DNA of 64,000 nt from Miscanthus floridulus (lineage: Eukaryota; Streptophyta; Magnoliopsida; Poales; Poaceae): assembly GCF_019320115.1 (NCBI RefSeq), contig NC_089593.1, positions 35,349,835-35,413,834 of the forward strand, given 5' to 3'. Shown in pieces: positions 1 to 13,200 of the stretch (position 1 is its first letter; each line of letters opens with the position of its first letter). Made by a program: the position numbers and the translations under genes. A model generated the notes under the pieces. The model saw only the letters and a program-made list of their open reading frames with translations, was not told the origin of the DNA and ran no database searches.

Positions 1-2058
1 TATTAAAAATCTATAACCCACGCTATGAATAGCATAACCAAGCAAGACACAATCAACGGTTTTTGGTCCAAGTTTTTGCTTCTTGTTAATTGGCACATTC
101 ACCTTTACCAAACAACCACATGTTCATAGGTAAGAAAGATTTAATCTCTTCTTCTCCCATTCCTCGAATGGTGTAATTTTTTTGTTCTTTGTGGGCACCC
201 TATTCAGGACATGACACGCTGTCAAAATTGCCTCACCCCACCATTCCTTAGATAGTCCTGCGGTCTCTAACATGGTGTTAACCAACTCAGTTAGAGTGCG
301 GTTCTTTCTCTCAGCAATTCCATTGGATTGTGGTAAGTATGGCAGTGTCCTCTCATGAATAATACCATACTCTGCGCACAACTCAGAAAACTCATTTGAG
401 AAATATTCTCCCCCGCGATCAGACCGCAACCATTTAATTTTCTTCTCAAGTTGGTTTTCTACCACAACTTTATAGATCTTAAAATAATTCAATGCTTCAT
501 CTTTTGATTTTAACAGATACATGTAGCAAAATTTAGTGCAATCATCTATAAATGCCATGAAATACCTATTGCCACCTTTGGTCAACTCGCTATTCATTTC
601 ACACAAATCAGATTGGATTAGTTCTAATGGTGCCAAGTCCCTGGCCTCAGCAACCTTGTGAGGCTTGCGAGGATGTTTCGATTGCACGTATACATGGCAT
701 TTAGAACCTTTGATCAAATCAAATTTCAGGATTTAATACAAAACAGTTAAGCGAGTCATGCAACCAAAATTTATATGACAAAGACGTGAATGCCAAACAT
801 TAGATTCAACATCACATCTCACATTGTTCATGGACTTAACACATGCATCAGTTAAGGACAAGCGGAACAAGCCTCTGCTCTCATAGCCTTTACCTACAAA
901 GGTTCCATACTTAGAAAGTATGCACTTATTAGATTCAAACACAAGTTTATAGCCATCTCGACACAGCAACGAACCACCAATTAAATTCTTCCTTATTGAG
1001 GGGACATGTTGCACGTTCTTCAGTTGCATGGTCTTCCCCGAAGTAAGCTTCAGATTGACCATACCAACACCACGAACAACTGCACGCGCTCCATTCCCCA
1101 TCAACAAGGAGGAACTTCTCCCGACCTGATATGAAGAAAATAAAGAAATATCAGCACACATATGGATATTAGCTCCTGTGTTAACCCACCAATCAGGTGA
1201 ATGACAAACTGAAAGAACTATAGGTAATAAATTACCATACCCCGATGTTCCTCCATCAGCCTCAACCATATTTGCAGATTTCTTTTTGGGCTTCCACTTG
1301 CTCTCTTCGCAGTCCTTAGCATAATGCCCGGGCTTGCCATAAGTGAAGCAATTTCCCTTTTTCTTGTTCTTCTTATTCTTCTTAAAAGGTGTAGTGATCT
1401 TTTGTTTGAGCTCTTGCTTGAATTTCTTCTTGTGGGAATTTTGAGAATTTTTCTGCACCACATGGGCACTAGAACTTCCCTCAACAATTTTCTTGCTACG
1501 GACATCCTTAGCTCTCGCCTTCTCTTCAACATCTAAAGGGCCAATGAGCTTGGCAATGCCAAACTCTTGTCTCTTATGTTTTAAAGAAGTAGCAAAGTCT
1601 GTCCAAGCCTGTGGCAGATTGGCAATAATGCAGCCCGCCACAAACTTATTTGGCAGCACCATACCAAAATTCTCTAGTTCTTTTGCCTTTGTTTGTATCT
1701 TATGAGCTTGTTCAACCACAGAATGGTCATCAACCATCCTGTAGTCATGAAATTGCTCAATGATATACGACTCACTACCAGCATCAGACACTCTATATTT
1801 GGCCTCAAGCACATCCCAGATCTCTTTACTAGTTTGCTGACTCAAATATGTATCTACTATAGAGTCTCCTAGCATGCTGATTATTGCCCCCTTGAACGTA
1901 GTATCAGCGTCTTGGAATGCACGCTCCTCCTTAGGAGTATGCAGTCCAACTGATCTAGGTTTGGCAACAAAATAGCAAAGCATAGCAGTCAACCATAGTA
2001 TGCATCTCTAACGCCACCTCTTGTAATGTGTGCCCTCAAAAACATTTGGTTTCAGCAT
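1..2058 (-). pseudogene. Ty1/copia gag-protease-integrase polyprotein, decayed, cut by window edge
   Basis: One reading frame runs on the minus strand from a Met codon at 2058 to the left edge, broken by in-frame stops at 2008-2010, 733-735 and about 124-126. Domains in order: a copia gag N-terminus containing FEGTHYKRW; a zinc knuckle (CFTYGKPGHYAKDC) near 1310-1350; the protease site WWVNTGANIH near 1180; a GAG-pre-integrase segment with WHSRLCHINF near 765; the integrase core with RSDRGGEYFS and LPQSNGIAERKNRT at 300-440. Three key residues are lost: the second knuckle Cys is Tyr, the protease Asp is Asn, and the second Cys of the integrase HHCC finger is Tyr (KCHVYVQ). Each is a G-to-A change in the coding strand. 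RT and RNase H lie beyond the left edge. The Ty1/copia assignment is firm; the lineage within it was not resolved. Confidence 0.9.
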
Positions 2059-3122
2059 ACACACAAAGCCGACTACTGAAAAATGCCTATCAGATTTTTG
2101 GATTGTTAGAAATTTAGGCAATTTTAGTATTAATTTAATCCAGAAAAAGATTAAGAACAAGTTTGTGGCCTCATATATGTGCACGTGTGATCTAAGTAAC
2201 ATGGACATGTACATGATACTAATAATCATGATTTTATTAGCTGAAGATAGGGGATGAATTAGCACATATCCAGCGGCACAGAGCCGGTTACGCTAATCGA
2301 CATAGCGTCTGTTGTTGTAGTTGTCCCACTCGATGAAGTGCAGAGAGGTTGCAATGCCGAACTCCCACTGCCGTCATGAATGCCAGGAAGAAGATGAAGT
2401 CGTAGGTCATGGATCGATCGAGCAGTCACGTGATCGCTCCCCAAAATCCTTATGGTCTCCCTTCACCTGAGCAGATGAACTCGTAGACGACTCGGTTTTG
2501 GATGCCTGCTCTCTCTATTCCCGTGCTCGCAGGAACCGGGACGGGAAAGCCTTGGATGCAGCGGAAGTGTGGAGAGTTATGCGCGTGATAGACTTAGTCA
2601 GAGTGAATGTTGAAGCGGGTCTTCCTTTTATCTCATAGCCAGCCAAGTGGAGCCAGCCGAGGAGTGGAGGGGTCACCAAGAGAGGCGACGCCGAGAGCGG
2701 AGTCCAACGTTACAAGAGAATTAGGGGCAGAAACTTCCGTCACTACGAGAAGTAACTCCCGTAACTTAGAAACTCCTGTGTAACTCCTGTCCATAATTTG
2801 TTTGAGTGGCAAAAACCAACTCATGCATGTACCACGTCCGCGCCAAGCTCGGCTCGGTCCTGACACGCCATGCCACGCCTTTTCTCAACTTTCTCAATGT
2901 AGCCAGACACAGTCAGCACATACAAGTTGAGTCAACATCCAGTCAATATCCCATATGGGACTAATAGTATTGCGCATAATATTTAATATAGGCCTTAGAA
3001 TTATTTGATTTAATTAGATAATATATGGGCCTGGCCCACATTAAATCTAAGAATAAGAAAGGCATGATGAAGAAGTAGGATTCCTAACTTGGACTACCAC
3101 ATCGGTATACGTGTGCCCTACA
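2059..3122 (-). repeat. Candidate leader and 5' LTR of the copia element
   Basis: This stretch lies directly upstream of the copia gag start on the minus strand and holds no convincing ORF. A leader and 5' LTR are expected here. Read on the minus strand, a TGTAGGGCACACG start at 3122 could be the outer LTR end. The partner LTR is outside the window, so the boundary cannot be tested and no primer-binding site was recognised. Confidence 0.3.
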
Positions 3123-4293
3123 TTTCACTAGAATCTTGCCTAAGTTTGGCTAAGGTATGGTGATCAATTTGTTTGCGAACCTTAGACAAAGTTTTGAAAT
3201 GTGTGGTAGCTATCTTATCGAAACACGATCTATGTCCACAATGTCGATTGAAAATACAAAAACGTTGTTATGTATTAATAGTATTTTCATTATCTATCCC
3301 TAATTAATTAATCTTTGAAAAAAAAAGTAAAGAAGTAGTACATTGTATTGTGTTGCTTCATAGGTGCATGAATGGTCATTTTATACTGGATTAATTTTGA
3401 AGAAGCTAATTACTTAGTTTGTGCGCATGCATGCATGTTTGTACTCGAAAACAGATGATTTAATTTTTAGGTGGTAGCCTAGCTAATCCCTACTTCACAT
3501 TACTTCATTCATATATAAAAAAGCACGTCAGAAGAAAGAAGACATTGGACCACTGTACACATCCAGCCATCGTTTTTCCTTGGATCCGGGCGGCCACAAT
3601 GCAAGAAGGCAAAGAAGCTTCGTTGTCTGGGCGGATCTCCGTCGACTCCTTCTGCAGACATTGACTGCTACCTTCCAACCAACTGCCTATCTAACAAGAT
3701 ATGCTCAACTTCAGTGCCCATCACCTACTAGCTAGTGGTCGTACTATCCCTGCGGCCGGGCTCTTTTCTGCAGAGATGTCTTCTCGTTGCTTCAAAAGTC
3801 GAAATCCCCTTTGATGAAACCAATCTATTTTCAGTCACGGTTAAAATTGATTTGTAGATACGTGTGGTTTCTCTAACAGTTTCTAATCTAATTAAATATC
3901 TTTAAAATCAGTGAGGTCTATTGACGGGTATGGAACACATGATGTGTTTCTATCTGTAAATCAATTTTTAGAGGTGGTCAAAAACATGACCCGCCTCCGA
4001 TCCAAAAATCAATTTCTACAAAACAAAAGCTAGCCATAGAGAAAATATAAATAAATTAATCCTAGGAAAAGTTCTGAATTATCAATTTCCAAAAAAATGA
4101 GAACTAACCATAAAAATAGTAAAAAAAAATCTAATCCCAAAAAAACAACAAGGCCAGCGAGCCAAACACGCTCGAATGAAATATGTGTGTGCTGGCTAGA
4201 ATTCAAACTCAGGACCCACATCTTCACATGAGCCTCCTCTACCACTTCACCGTCCCCCTATGTTACTGGAAAAATAGAGTTATGTATTTGCAG
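3123..4293. other. No gene seen; small foldback near 3843-3968
   Basis: AT-rich intergenic DNA without a supported gene. Positions 3843-3860 and 3951-3968 form an 18-bp inverted repeat with about two mismatches (AAAATTGATTT-type arms), and a related word recurs near 4003-4022. This could be a degraded foldback or MITE. No target duplication was identified. Confidence 0.35.
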
Positions 4294-4577
4294 ATGAAAA
4301 TAGAAGAGCTTTACTAAACTGGAACAAGCATATATCAATAATCAAAGGAATAGCACATGGGCTTCTCTACCTACGTAAGCACTCCCGGTTGCGTGTCATA
4401 CATCGTGATCTTAAACCAAGTAACATTCTTTTGGATGATGAAATGAATCCTAAAATTTCAGACTTGGGCACTACTACGAAGGAACGGTTTTGCATACAAA
4501 ACAAAGGTTTCCGCAAAGATCCGGAATATACAAATTCGTGTCCCTCCTATCCCATAAGGCGACACGCTGATCAATAA
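4294..4577 (+). pseudogene. Receptor-like protein kinase exon fragment
   Basis: A splice-acceptor-like TTTGCAG ends at 4293. An open frame then gives the kinase segment [17 protein letters not shown], the catalytic loop [14 protein letters not shown] and PKISDLG. This matches subdomains VIb-VII of plant receptor-like kinases of the cysteine-rich or S-domain type, where this exon normally starts with an acidic residue followed by the NW motif. The magnesium-binding DFG is changed to DLG, and after about position 4475 the frame no longer resembles a kinase. It stops at 4575-4577. No extracellular, transmembrane or N-lobe sequence is present nearby, so this is an isolated exon remnant, not a working kinase. 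It lies 21 bp left of the CACTA terminus, outside that element. Confidence 0.75.
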
Positions 4578-4598
4578 CCACCACGATCATCTACGTAC

Positions 4599-5130
4599 CA
4601 CTACCCCAGATCTGGACATCACTGCCGGTTCAAAAAAACTCTTCATTGTCGGATTTTGAACCGGCAGTGGCATACCGGCAGTGATGTGGGGTTAACATCA
4701 CTGTCGGTTCTTAAAAAACCGACACTGATCTACAGGAAACAGTGTTGGTTCCTGGCTCCACCCGACAGTGTCTAGTTGAACAACACTGCCGGTTTGTAGT
4801 CCCAACCGACAGTGATGGTTGCTTCAAGAGTGTCGGTTCTTGGCTCAAGCCAACAGTGTTGAGCAAGCCTACACTGTCGGTTCATGGTTCAAGCCGGCAG
4901 TGTTGAGAAATCCAACACTGTCGGTTCATGGCTCAAGCCGCAGTGTTGAGAAATCCAACACTATCAGTTCATGGCTCAAGCCGGCAGTGTTGAGCAAGAC
5001 AACACTGTCGGTTCATGGCTCAAGCCGGCAGTGTTGAGAAATCCAACACTGTCAGTTTGTTGATAACCGGCAGTGATGGTTACGACAATACTGTCGGTTC
5101 GTTGCTAACCGGCAGTGATGGCCCATTCGC
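4599..5130. repeat. CACTA left terminal and subterminal repeats
   Basis: From the CACTA tip, short inverted copies of CACTGCCGGTT and AACCGGCAGTG repeat many times. At about 4858-5075 they form tandem units of about 44 bp (GAGAAATCC or GAGCAAGAC, then ACACTGTCGGTTCATGGC, then CAAGCCGGCAGTGTT), each unit itself a hairpin. Such arrays are the known binding sites of CACTA transposase proteins. Confidence 0.85.
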
Positions 5131-5289
5131 ATTTTATTGTTTTATAATTGATTTTAATTTATATTTTTTCGTGGAATCGGGTTTCGCTTTATATACACTA
5201 CGTAGACGACAGGTCCATTAATATTAAACATTACAAATGTTACGGTTACAGTTCAAATGTTCTTATCCAGATCTCGATCCCTCAAAACA

Positions 5290-5990
5290 AAAAAGAAATG
5301 TTCTCGGACTTCACAGATTGTGCAATGCTTCTCGGACTTCTTACAATAATCTGGCGAGCCGCTCTGGGCCATACTGGTCCTTGTACCTCACGGATTGTGC
5401 AATGAAAAATACTCCATCTTTTTCCAATACCTCGGCTAAGATTAACTTTGCGAGCTCCGATTGCAGTGCGACGATCTCCATGTCTAACAGCCTTTGGTGG
5501 TTATATTTCTTGCACTATCGTTCAAAATAGATGATATCCAAAGTGGAACAGTAAATCATTTTTGTTGAATTATTAACAGACATAAATAAAATGGGGATTA
5601 TACACACCAACTTATCGGCTTCTTCCGATTTCCCGCGGATGTAGCGAAGCATTGCTCACATTACATAAAACCCGCATTCATTATTTCCCACTGGCTGTGA
5701 CAGGTACTTCCCCTCTATTTCGACAACCTTGAATGGGACCGGCGTCCCACCGATATGTCTTCTTCGGACACTGAGCAATATTAAATGGAGAAACATTAGA
5801 AAGCGGTATGTGTGATTAGAAAATAATATGTTATTAGGATCACTTACTAATTCAGCACTGCCACCGGTGCATCCAGATGATGAAATGGTTTTTTCTTCGA
5901 GTCCCACACCTCGATCAGATTTTGGCAAGATTGACACAAATGAAGACGAAATGGTTGCTACAATCACAGAATCCTAATTATCGAATAATC
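5290..5990 (-). pseudogene. 3' exons of the CACTA Ulp1/C48-protease-like gene
   Basis: The minus strand at 5656-5967 ends in QPVGNNECGFYVM, the cysteine-nucleophile block of Ulp1-type (C48) peptidases found in the second gene of plant CACTA elements. A stop follows this block. A further block (AMLRYIRGKSEEADKL) precedes a GTGTGT donor-like site near 5610. Lower down, about 5300-5560 encodes a tail containing AQSVRYKDQYGPERLARLL, typical of the C-terminus of these proteins. The N-terminal half of the gene lies 27 kb away at 32950-33845 because the Sirevirus element inserted between them at 6077. Stops and the split make it non-functional. A SUMO-protease activity in these transposon proteins is inferred from the family and is not shown here. 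Confidence 0.75.
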
Positions 5991-6071
5991 TTAACAAAAA
6001 AAGCATAAAATTAAAAGCCGAAAACACATACTCGTAGTTGTAGGCTAGAAGTATGTGGGTTTTCTTCTTCA

Positions 6072-6076
6072 TCGTG
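6072..6076 (+). repeat. Target-site duplication TCGTG (left)
   Basis: TCGTG abuts the 5' LTR start. The same five bases follow the 3' LTR at 32699-32703. This perfect pair proves that 6077-32698 is a single insertion into the CACTA element. Confidence 0.95.
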
Positions 6077-6519
6077 TGAAAGCATCTAGGCCCCTAGTTG
6101 GGTTTTGGTGATTAATGAAAATACGTGATTACTGTGACTAACATGTGTTTTGCAGAAATAATTGAGTTAGGTCACGGTAATGGAGATCGAATGGGCAATC
6201 ATGGTTGTCATGCCCCTACGATGGAAATCGTTTCGGTTTTCAAAGGATAGACGACAAGGTTAAGGATGGACTAGTTCTAAGTGTCGATTGGAGTTGGAGA
6301 GACGCTTAGAGTAATTTAGGACTTTGTTTTTTCCATTGGCCATACTATTAAGGGGGGTATGAACAAGTAGCTTGATTTAGGTGAGTCTAGTGAGTTAGGT
6401 GTGGTGCACACTTGTTAAAACTAGCACTAGGTAGCTCCACAACAGCCCTTTGATCCTATGGAGCAAACTTCATTCACATATGCTCGAGAGTTGAAAGTGA
6501 ATGGATGGTCAAATACTGA

Positions 6520-6945
6520 TCGGACGCTGGCTCTAGTGTGACCGGACGCTGGCTCAGAGTCCGGTCAGTTCATTTGACCAAGGTGAAATCGTCTGAAAAT
6601 GACCGGACGCTGCGAGGTCATGGTACCGAACACTGAGGGCCAGCGTCCGGTTGACTCCAGTAAGGTCCCAAAGAGGGAGAATCCTGATCGGACGCGTCCG
6701 GTCAATGCTGACCGAACGCTGATCAAGTTCCGGTTACTGACCGGACGTTGCTCAGCAAGTGACTGGACTCTGGAGGTCCAGCGTCCGGTCAACATTAGTA
6801 AGGTTCTAGTGAGGGGAAAACATGACCGGACGCGTCCGATCAGTGTTGATCGGACGCTGCCAGCGTCCGGTCAACTCATAACCACTAGAGCTCGGGGTAT
6901 ACTGACCGGTGTGTCCGGTCAACATGCCTGGAGCATCCGGTCACC
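6520..6945 (+). repeat. Palindrome cluster GACCGGACGC/GCGTCCGGTC in the LTR
   Basis: Numerous half-sites GACCGGACGC and GCGTCCGGTC alternate here, and several pair head to head around a CGGACGCGTCCG core (for example 6689-6700 and about 6825-6838). The cluster sits just upstream of the TATA box, where enhancer elements belong. Analogous palindromes are known from Sirevirus LTRs, although this version has its own sequence. Confidence 0.85.
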
Positions 6946-6984
6946 TCGCAGAGGCGCATAACGGTTCGTTTTTTCAGCCGGTGT

Positions 6985-6992
6985 TATAAATA
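6985..6992 (+). promoter_or_regulatory. LTR TATA box
   Basis: TATAAATA stands about 40 bp after the palindrome cluster and is kept in the 3' LTR (31975-31982) and in Sirevirus copy 2 (54353-54360, minus). It is the likely core promoter of the element. Confidence 0.75.
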
Positions 6993-7710
6993 CAACCCCC
7001 GCTTGTGTGTGAGGGTACTTTTTTGCTCATTCCAATAGCTGAGAAACACCTTAGAGAGTGCCAAGAAGATCAAGGTCCTAATGAGGTGATTGAGATTTGA
7101 GAATCCCAAAGAGAACCCTCATTAGTGAAGATCAAGAGTAGCAAAGTGTGCATCCACCTTCTCAATAGGCTTGTCGTGGTCAAGTGAGAGTTCGTGCTTG
7201 TTACTCTTGGTGATCGCCATCACCAAGATGGCTTGGTGGTGATTGGGAGTTCGGTGATCACCCGGCGGAGCTTGTGGGTGACCCAACTCAAGTTGTGAGC
7301 GGTTGTGGGTGATTCACCGTGACGGAGTGTCGAAGAATCAACCCGTAGAGAGCACTTGATCCTTACGCGGATCAAGGGGGAGCTACACCCTTGCACGGGT
7401 GCTCCAACGAGGACTAGTGGGGAGTGGCGACTCTCCAATACCTCGGCAAAACATCACCGCGTTCCTTCCTCTCTATTTACTTTGAGCATTTACTTTGAGC
7501 AATTCAATTCATGTTTTTACATTCTTAGAATTGCCATGCTAGAGTAGGATTGGAACATAGGTTGTAAGTCTTTTGTGCGGTAGAACAATTAGGAATACTT
7601 TCTAGGCACAAGGGGTTAATTGGGCTAACCATAGGATTTAATTATTGCAAAGAAATTTAGAATTAGCCCAATTCACCCCCCCCCCTCTTGGGCATCTTGA
7701 TCCTTTCAAT

Positions 7711-7722
7711 TGGTATTGGAGC
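7711..7722 (+). other. Primer-binding site, tRNA-Met type
   Basis: TGGTATTGGAGC begins two bases after the LTR end. It matches the initiator tRNA-Met site used by most Ty1/copia elements except at two positions. Confidence 0.85.
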
Positions 7723-7761
7723 CTCGTGCCCACGTATTTAGGCTTAACCACCTAGAGCAAG

Positions 7762-10196
7762 ATGTCTCACGGGGATGGACCTCCTCCTATCTTTGAAGGA
7801 GATGACTTTCCTTATTGGAAAATTCGCATGGAGGCGTATCTAGAGGCTCTAGATGTTGGTATCCTTAGAGCCGCCTCATAAGGCTTCCCAAAACCTCGGG
7901 ATGCTACTAACCTACAAGGCGATGAGGTGAATTACGAGAGTGGATTGCAAAGGCTTGAAACACCATCTTTAGAGGCCTTTGCAAAGATGTGTTCAATCAG
8001 GTGAGGAACCACAACGACGCCCATGCACTATGGTCAGACGTTTGTGCGCTCCATGAGGGAACTAAGAGTGAGCATGAGGAACGCTATCATCTTGTCATGA
8101 AAAAGCTCAACTCCTTTGAAATGCTTCCTAAGGAATGTGCTAATGAAATGTATTCACGTTTGAATGTTCTTATAGAGGAACTCAATGGGCTTGGACTCAC
8201 TCAAATGCAACCATCCGATGTTGTAAGAAAGATCTTGAGTGTCCTCCCCATTGACAAATATGGGCATATTGTGATCGTGCTACATCAAGGTGATCTTTCC
8301 ACCGCTACACCGACACAAATCTTGGGGAAGATCAATGCTCATGAGATGTATATGCACATCACGCCACAAGATGGCTCATCCTCTACCAAGAAGAAAGATA
8401 AGGACTTAGCATTCAAAGCTAGCCAAGAGAAGGGCAAGGCAAGACTTGAGTATGAGAGCTCAAGTGATGATGAAGTTGATGATGAAAGTCTTGCTCTCAT
8501 GGTGAAGAAGACCGCCAAGATGCTAAAAAGGCTCAACAAGAGTGGCATCAAGTTTGATGGCAAGAAGAAGAAGTTCTTCACTAGCTCTAGAAGGAAGCCA
8601 ATCTCCGAGATGGATTGCTACAATTGTGGAGAACTTGGTCATCTAGCTCACCAATGCACAAAGCCCAAGAAAGACAAGTTCAAGAACAAGAACAAGGGCA
8701 AGAAAGATGACTCAAGCAATGAAGATGAGAAGAAAAAGAATAAGCCATACAAGAAGAGAGATGGCAAGAGGAAGGATTTCCACAAGAAGAAGAAGAAGAA
8801 TGGAAAGGCTTACATCGTCGGTGATTGGCTCACGGACATTGATTCATCTAGTGGATCATCCGATGATGATAGTGACAACGAGAAGGTGGCTGCCATTGCT
8901 ATTGAATCATCATCTTCACCGCCACCACCACCATCATCCTCTACACACCTATGCCTTATGGCCAAAGGTGAATGAAAGGTATCACATGATGATGATAGTA
9001 GTGGTGATGATCATGCTCATAATGATGATAGTGATAGTGGTAGCGATGATGATGAATATGAGTCACCTACTTATGATGATCTTGCTAAATTGCTAAAGAA
9101 ATACACTAAGATCATTATAAAGACTAGAGCTAAAAATGAAAAGCTTGAGCTTAAGAATGATTCTCTTTTAGCTAAATGTGAGATAGCCGAAAAGGCTAGT
9201 GTTGAGCTTAGAGAAGCAAATGATGCTATGTCATCCAAACTCAAAGAGCTCAAATCTTCTAAGAAAGAGCTTAAAGATAAACATGATAAACTTGAGTGGG
9301 TGCACAAAGAGCTCATCACTAGCCATAACAAGCTAAAAGATGAATATACTACTCTCTAGATTAATCATGACAATCTTGTTATTGCTCAAGATTTTTTACC
9401 CAATGAGCCACATGATGCTACTAATGATGTTGTTAAGATTGATATAGCTACATCATGTGATGACTTAATTGATGAGAGCATTGAGCAAGGATCTAGTGGC
9501 AAAGGCAAGCAAGTGGTTGAATGCAATGACTATGATGAGTATGTCAAGCTCAAGCATGATAATGAAAAGCTAAAGAAAGAGTTTGAAGAGTTCAAAATCG
9601 ACAACACCATTGTGCTAGAAACTCTTGATCATGATGGTGACTTGATTCTTGAGAATGAGAAGCTAAAAGAAGAAAACAAGAAACTCAAGGAAGAGAGAAA
9701 TAATGTTGCACTCAAGGAAGATAAAAGTAGTGATGCACTCAAGGAAGAGAACAAGAAGCTCAAGTTGGAAAAGGAGCATCTCAAGATTGGATTGAGCAAG
9801 TTCACTAAAGGCAAGTATCTTCAAAGTGAGCTTCTAATGAACACTATCATGAAGATGGATAGAAGTGGCATTGGGTACAAAGCAAATAAAGAGAAGAAGG
9901 CTCAAGCTCAACAACAACAATCAAAGCTAAAGCCAAAGCCAAAGAGATGCTTTGAGTGTGGACAAGAAGGCCACTTTGCTCATGAGTGCCAAACTCCACC
10001 ACCACAACCCTTGCCCAAGCATGCTAGACCCTTTGCCTTCCATGCTCACTACATGCTTAGAAAGGATTCTAGTGGAAAGATGAAAGTGATGTTCTTAGGT
10101 CCTCCCAACAAGAATAGGCCTAAGAAAATTTGGGTTGCAAAGTCACTTGTTGAGAAGGTGAAGGGCTTTCAACAAGTTTGGGTTCCTAAAGCTTGA
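7762..10196 (+). pseudogene. Sirevirus copy 1 gag (nucleocapsid) with two zinc knuckles
   Basis: The start ATG at 7762 gives MSHGDGPPPIFEGDDF, a copia gag start. A stop at 7879-7881 and a one-base loss near 7940 break the N-terminus. From about 7938 a single frame runs to a TGA at 10194-10196, interrupted by TGA (7956-7958), TGA (8973-8975) and TAG (9357-9359). Visible parts: the capsid segment to about 8330; a first zinc knuckle CYNCGELGHLAHQC near 8617-8658; a Lys/Ser/Asp-rich stretch; a heptad-like Lys/Glu-rich coiled coil at about 9090-9800; a second knuckle CFECGQEGHFAHEC near 9951-9992; and a tail ending WVPKA. The TAG at 9357 is also present in copy 2, so it is either ancestral or recurrent. 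Gag would form the virus-like particle; the long coiled coil is typical of large Sirevirus gags. Confidence 0.85.
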
Positions 10197-10210
10197 TCTC
10201 TTGTGTGTAG

Positions 10211-13200
10211 GTGAACTACAAGACTGGTGGAAGTCATTGGGTTATTGATAGTGGTTGCACACAACATATGACCGGTGATCCTCGTATGTTCACCTCACTT
10301 GATGGAGAAGTAGATGGACAAGAAAGAATCACATTTGGAGATAATTCAAAGGGCAAGGTCAAAGGTTGGGCAAAGTGGCAATATCAAATGATCACTCAAT
10401 CTCCAATGTGCTATATGTTGCTTCCTTGAGTTTCAACTTGCTATCCGTTGGACAATTGTGTGATCTTGTCTTCCAATGCTTGTTTACCGAGAAGGAGGTT
10501 GTTGTATCCAAGAAGGATGATGATCATGTGATATTCAAAGGATTTAGATACAACAACCTATATCTAGTGGACTTCACCTCCGAAGGTGCAAACTTGAAGA
10601 CATGCCTATTCACCAAAACAACACTTGGGTGGCTATGGCATAGAAGACTTGTTCATATTGGAATGAGCTCACTCAAGAAGCTTATGAAGAATGACTTGGT
10701 GAGAGGGTTGAAGGATGTGAAGTTTGAGAAGGACAAGCTTTGTAGTGCATGTCAAGCCAGCAAGCAAGTTGCAAATACCCATCCAACAAAAGCTTTCATG
10801 TCAACCGCAAGAGTGCTAGAACTCCTTCACATGAATTTATTTGGACCAACAACATATAAGAGTTTGGGAGGAAATCTCTATTGTCTTGTGATCGTTGATG
10901 ATTATTCAAGGTATACATGGGTATTCTTCCTTCATGAGAAATCCGAAGTTGCATCTTGCTTCAAGAAGTTTGCCAAGAGAGCACAAAATGAATTTAAAGT
11001 GAAGCTCAAGAAGATAAGAAGTGACAATGGGAAGGAGTTTGACAACACAAACATAGAAGCTTATTGTAATGAAGTTGGAATCAAACATGAAGTCTCCGCA
11101 ACATATACTCCTCAACAAAATGGTGTAGTTGAGAGGAAGAACCAGACATTGATCACTCTTGCAAGAACAATGCTTGATGAGCATAACACCTCCGAAGCTC
11201 TATGGGCGGAAGCAATCAACACCGCATGCTATGCATCCAACCACCTATTCCTTCAAAAGTTCCTTAGCAAGACACCTTATGAGTTGCTCAATGGGAAGAA
11301 GCCGGATGTCTTCTTCTTTATGGTGTTTGGTTGCAAATGCTACATCTACAAGAAGCGACAACACCTAGGGAAGTTTCAAAGACGTTGTGATATTGGTTTT
11401 CTTATTGGTTACTCATCAAAGTCCAAAGCATATAGAGTATTTAATCATGCCACTGGCTCCTAAGGAGCACATGAGAATCTTGATGATGTAGGTGATGAAC
11501 CATTGAGGGAGGCTATGAAGAACATTCCGGTTGGAGACATTAAGCCTAAAGATGATGAAGATGATGTACAAGTGATTGATCCACCTTCCTCATCAAGTAT
11601 GCCACAAGATGATGAAAAAGATGGGAGAGTAGAAAATGAAGATACTCATGTCTCCCATGAACAAATGGTGGTACAAGCACAAGATGTTGATGCTCCACAA
11701 CCTCCCCCTCAAGTGGTCAATAGAAGAAATACACCCCTACTTCAAGATCATCCACAAGATCTCATCATAGGGAGTCCATCAAAGGGTGTAATGACTCGAT
11801 CTTAAAAACTTACTTTATTTATTGCTCATCACTCTTTTGTCTCTTGCTTTGAGCCTACTAAGGTAGAAAAAGCTCTTCAACGTCTGGATTGGATAAATGA
11901 CATGCATGAAGAGTTGAACAACTTCACTCGCAATGAAGTTTGGACTCTTGAAGAGCGGCCAAAAGGTGCAAGAGTCATTGGAACAAAGTGGGTGTTCTGA
12001 AACAAGCAAGATGATCAAGGTGTTGTTGTAAGGAACAAGGCAAGACTAGTTGCAAAGGGGTTCTCTCAAGTTGAAGGTTTGAATTTTGGAGAGACCTTTG
12101 CCCTAGTTGCAAGATTAGAAGCCATCCGTATCCTCCTTGCATATGCATCACATCATAAAATAAAACTTTATCAAATGGATGTGAAAAGTGCATTTTTAAA
12201 TGGCTTTATTAATGAACTAGTCTATGTTGATCAGCCTCCTGGGTTTGAAGACCCTAGATATCCTAATCATGTTTATAGGTTGTCCAAGGCATTATATGGG
12301 CTTAAGCAAGCCCCAAGAGCTTGGTATGAGCGCCTTTGGGACTTCCTTATTGAGAAGGGCTTCATCATTGGGAAGGTCGACACCACACTATTCACCAAGA
12401 AGCTTGATGGGCATATCTTTATTTGTCAAGTGTATGTTGATGATATCATCTTTGGATCATCAAATGAAGATGCATGCAAAGAATTTGGTGAACTGATGTC
12501 GAAGGAGTTCGAGATGTCAATGATTAGAGAGCTTACATTCTTTCTTGGTTTTCAAGTCAAGCAAATGAGAGAAGGGATTTTCATCTCTCAAGAGAAATAT
12601 ACTAATGATCTTCTCAAGAGATTCAAGATGGATGAATGTAAGCCAATCAAGACTCCAATGCCAACCAATGGACATCTCGACCTAGATGAGGGAGGTAACC
12701 CGGTTGATCAAACTCTCTACCGCTCTATGATTGGTAGCTTGTTGTATTTGACCGTATCTAGGCCCGACATCTTGTTTAGTGTGTGTATGTGTGCTAGGTT
12801 TCAAGCTAATCCTAAGGAAACTCATTTAATTGCCGTAAAAAGAATCCTTAGGTATCTTAAGCACACACCAAGCATTGGCCTTTGGTATCCTAAAGGATCT
12901 ATATTTGAATTAGTTGCCTATTCCGATTCGAACTATGCCGGTTGCAAAGTTGATAGAAAGAGCACATCCGGAGGGTGCCATTTGCTTGGTAGATCACTTG
13001 TGTCTTGGTCCTCCAAGAAATAAAATAGTGTGGCTTTGTCCACCGCCAAAGCGGAATACATTGCCGTGGGTGCTTGTTGTGCACAAATACTTTACATGAA
13101 ACAAACTTTGCTAGACTATGGTGTAGTTCTAGAAAAAGTACCTCTTTTGTGCGACAATGAAAGTGTGGTAAAACTTGCAAATAATCCGGTTCAACACTCT

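Larger units (their letters stand above)
6077..7708 (+). repeat. 5' LTR of Sirevirus copy 1 (1632 bp)
   Basis: It starts TGAAAGCATCTAGG and ends GATCCTTTCA, with short TGAAAG/CTTTCA inverted ends. It contains the palindrome cluster (about 6520-6945), a TATA box (6985) and the R/U5 region. By eye it differs from the 3' LTR by roughly 4 percent over a 445-bp block, and it carries one extra copy of a short GGACGCTGGCTC-type repeat near 6530. Confidence 0.95.
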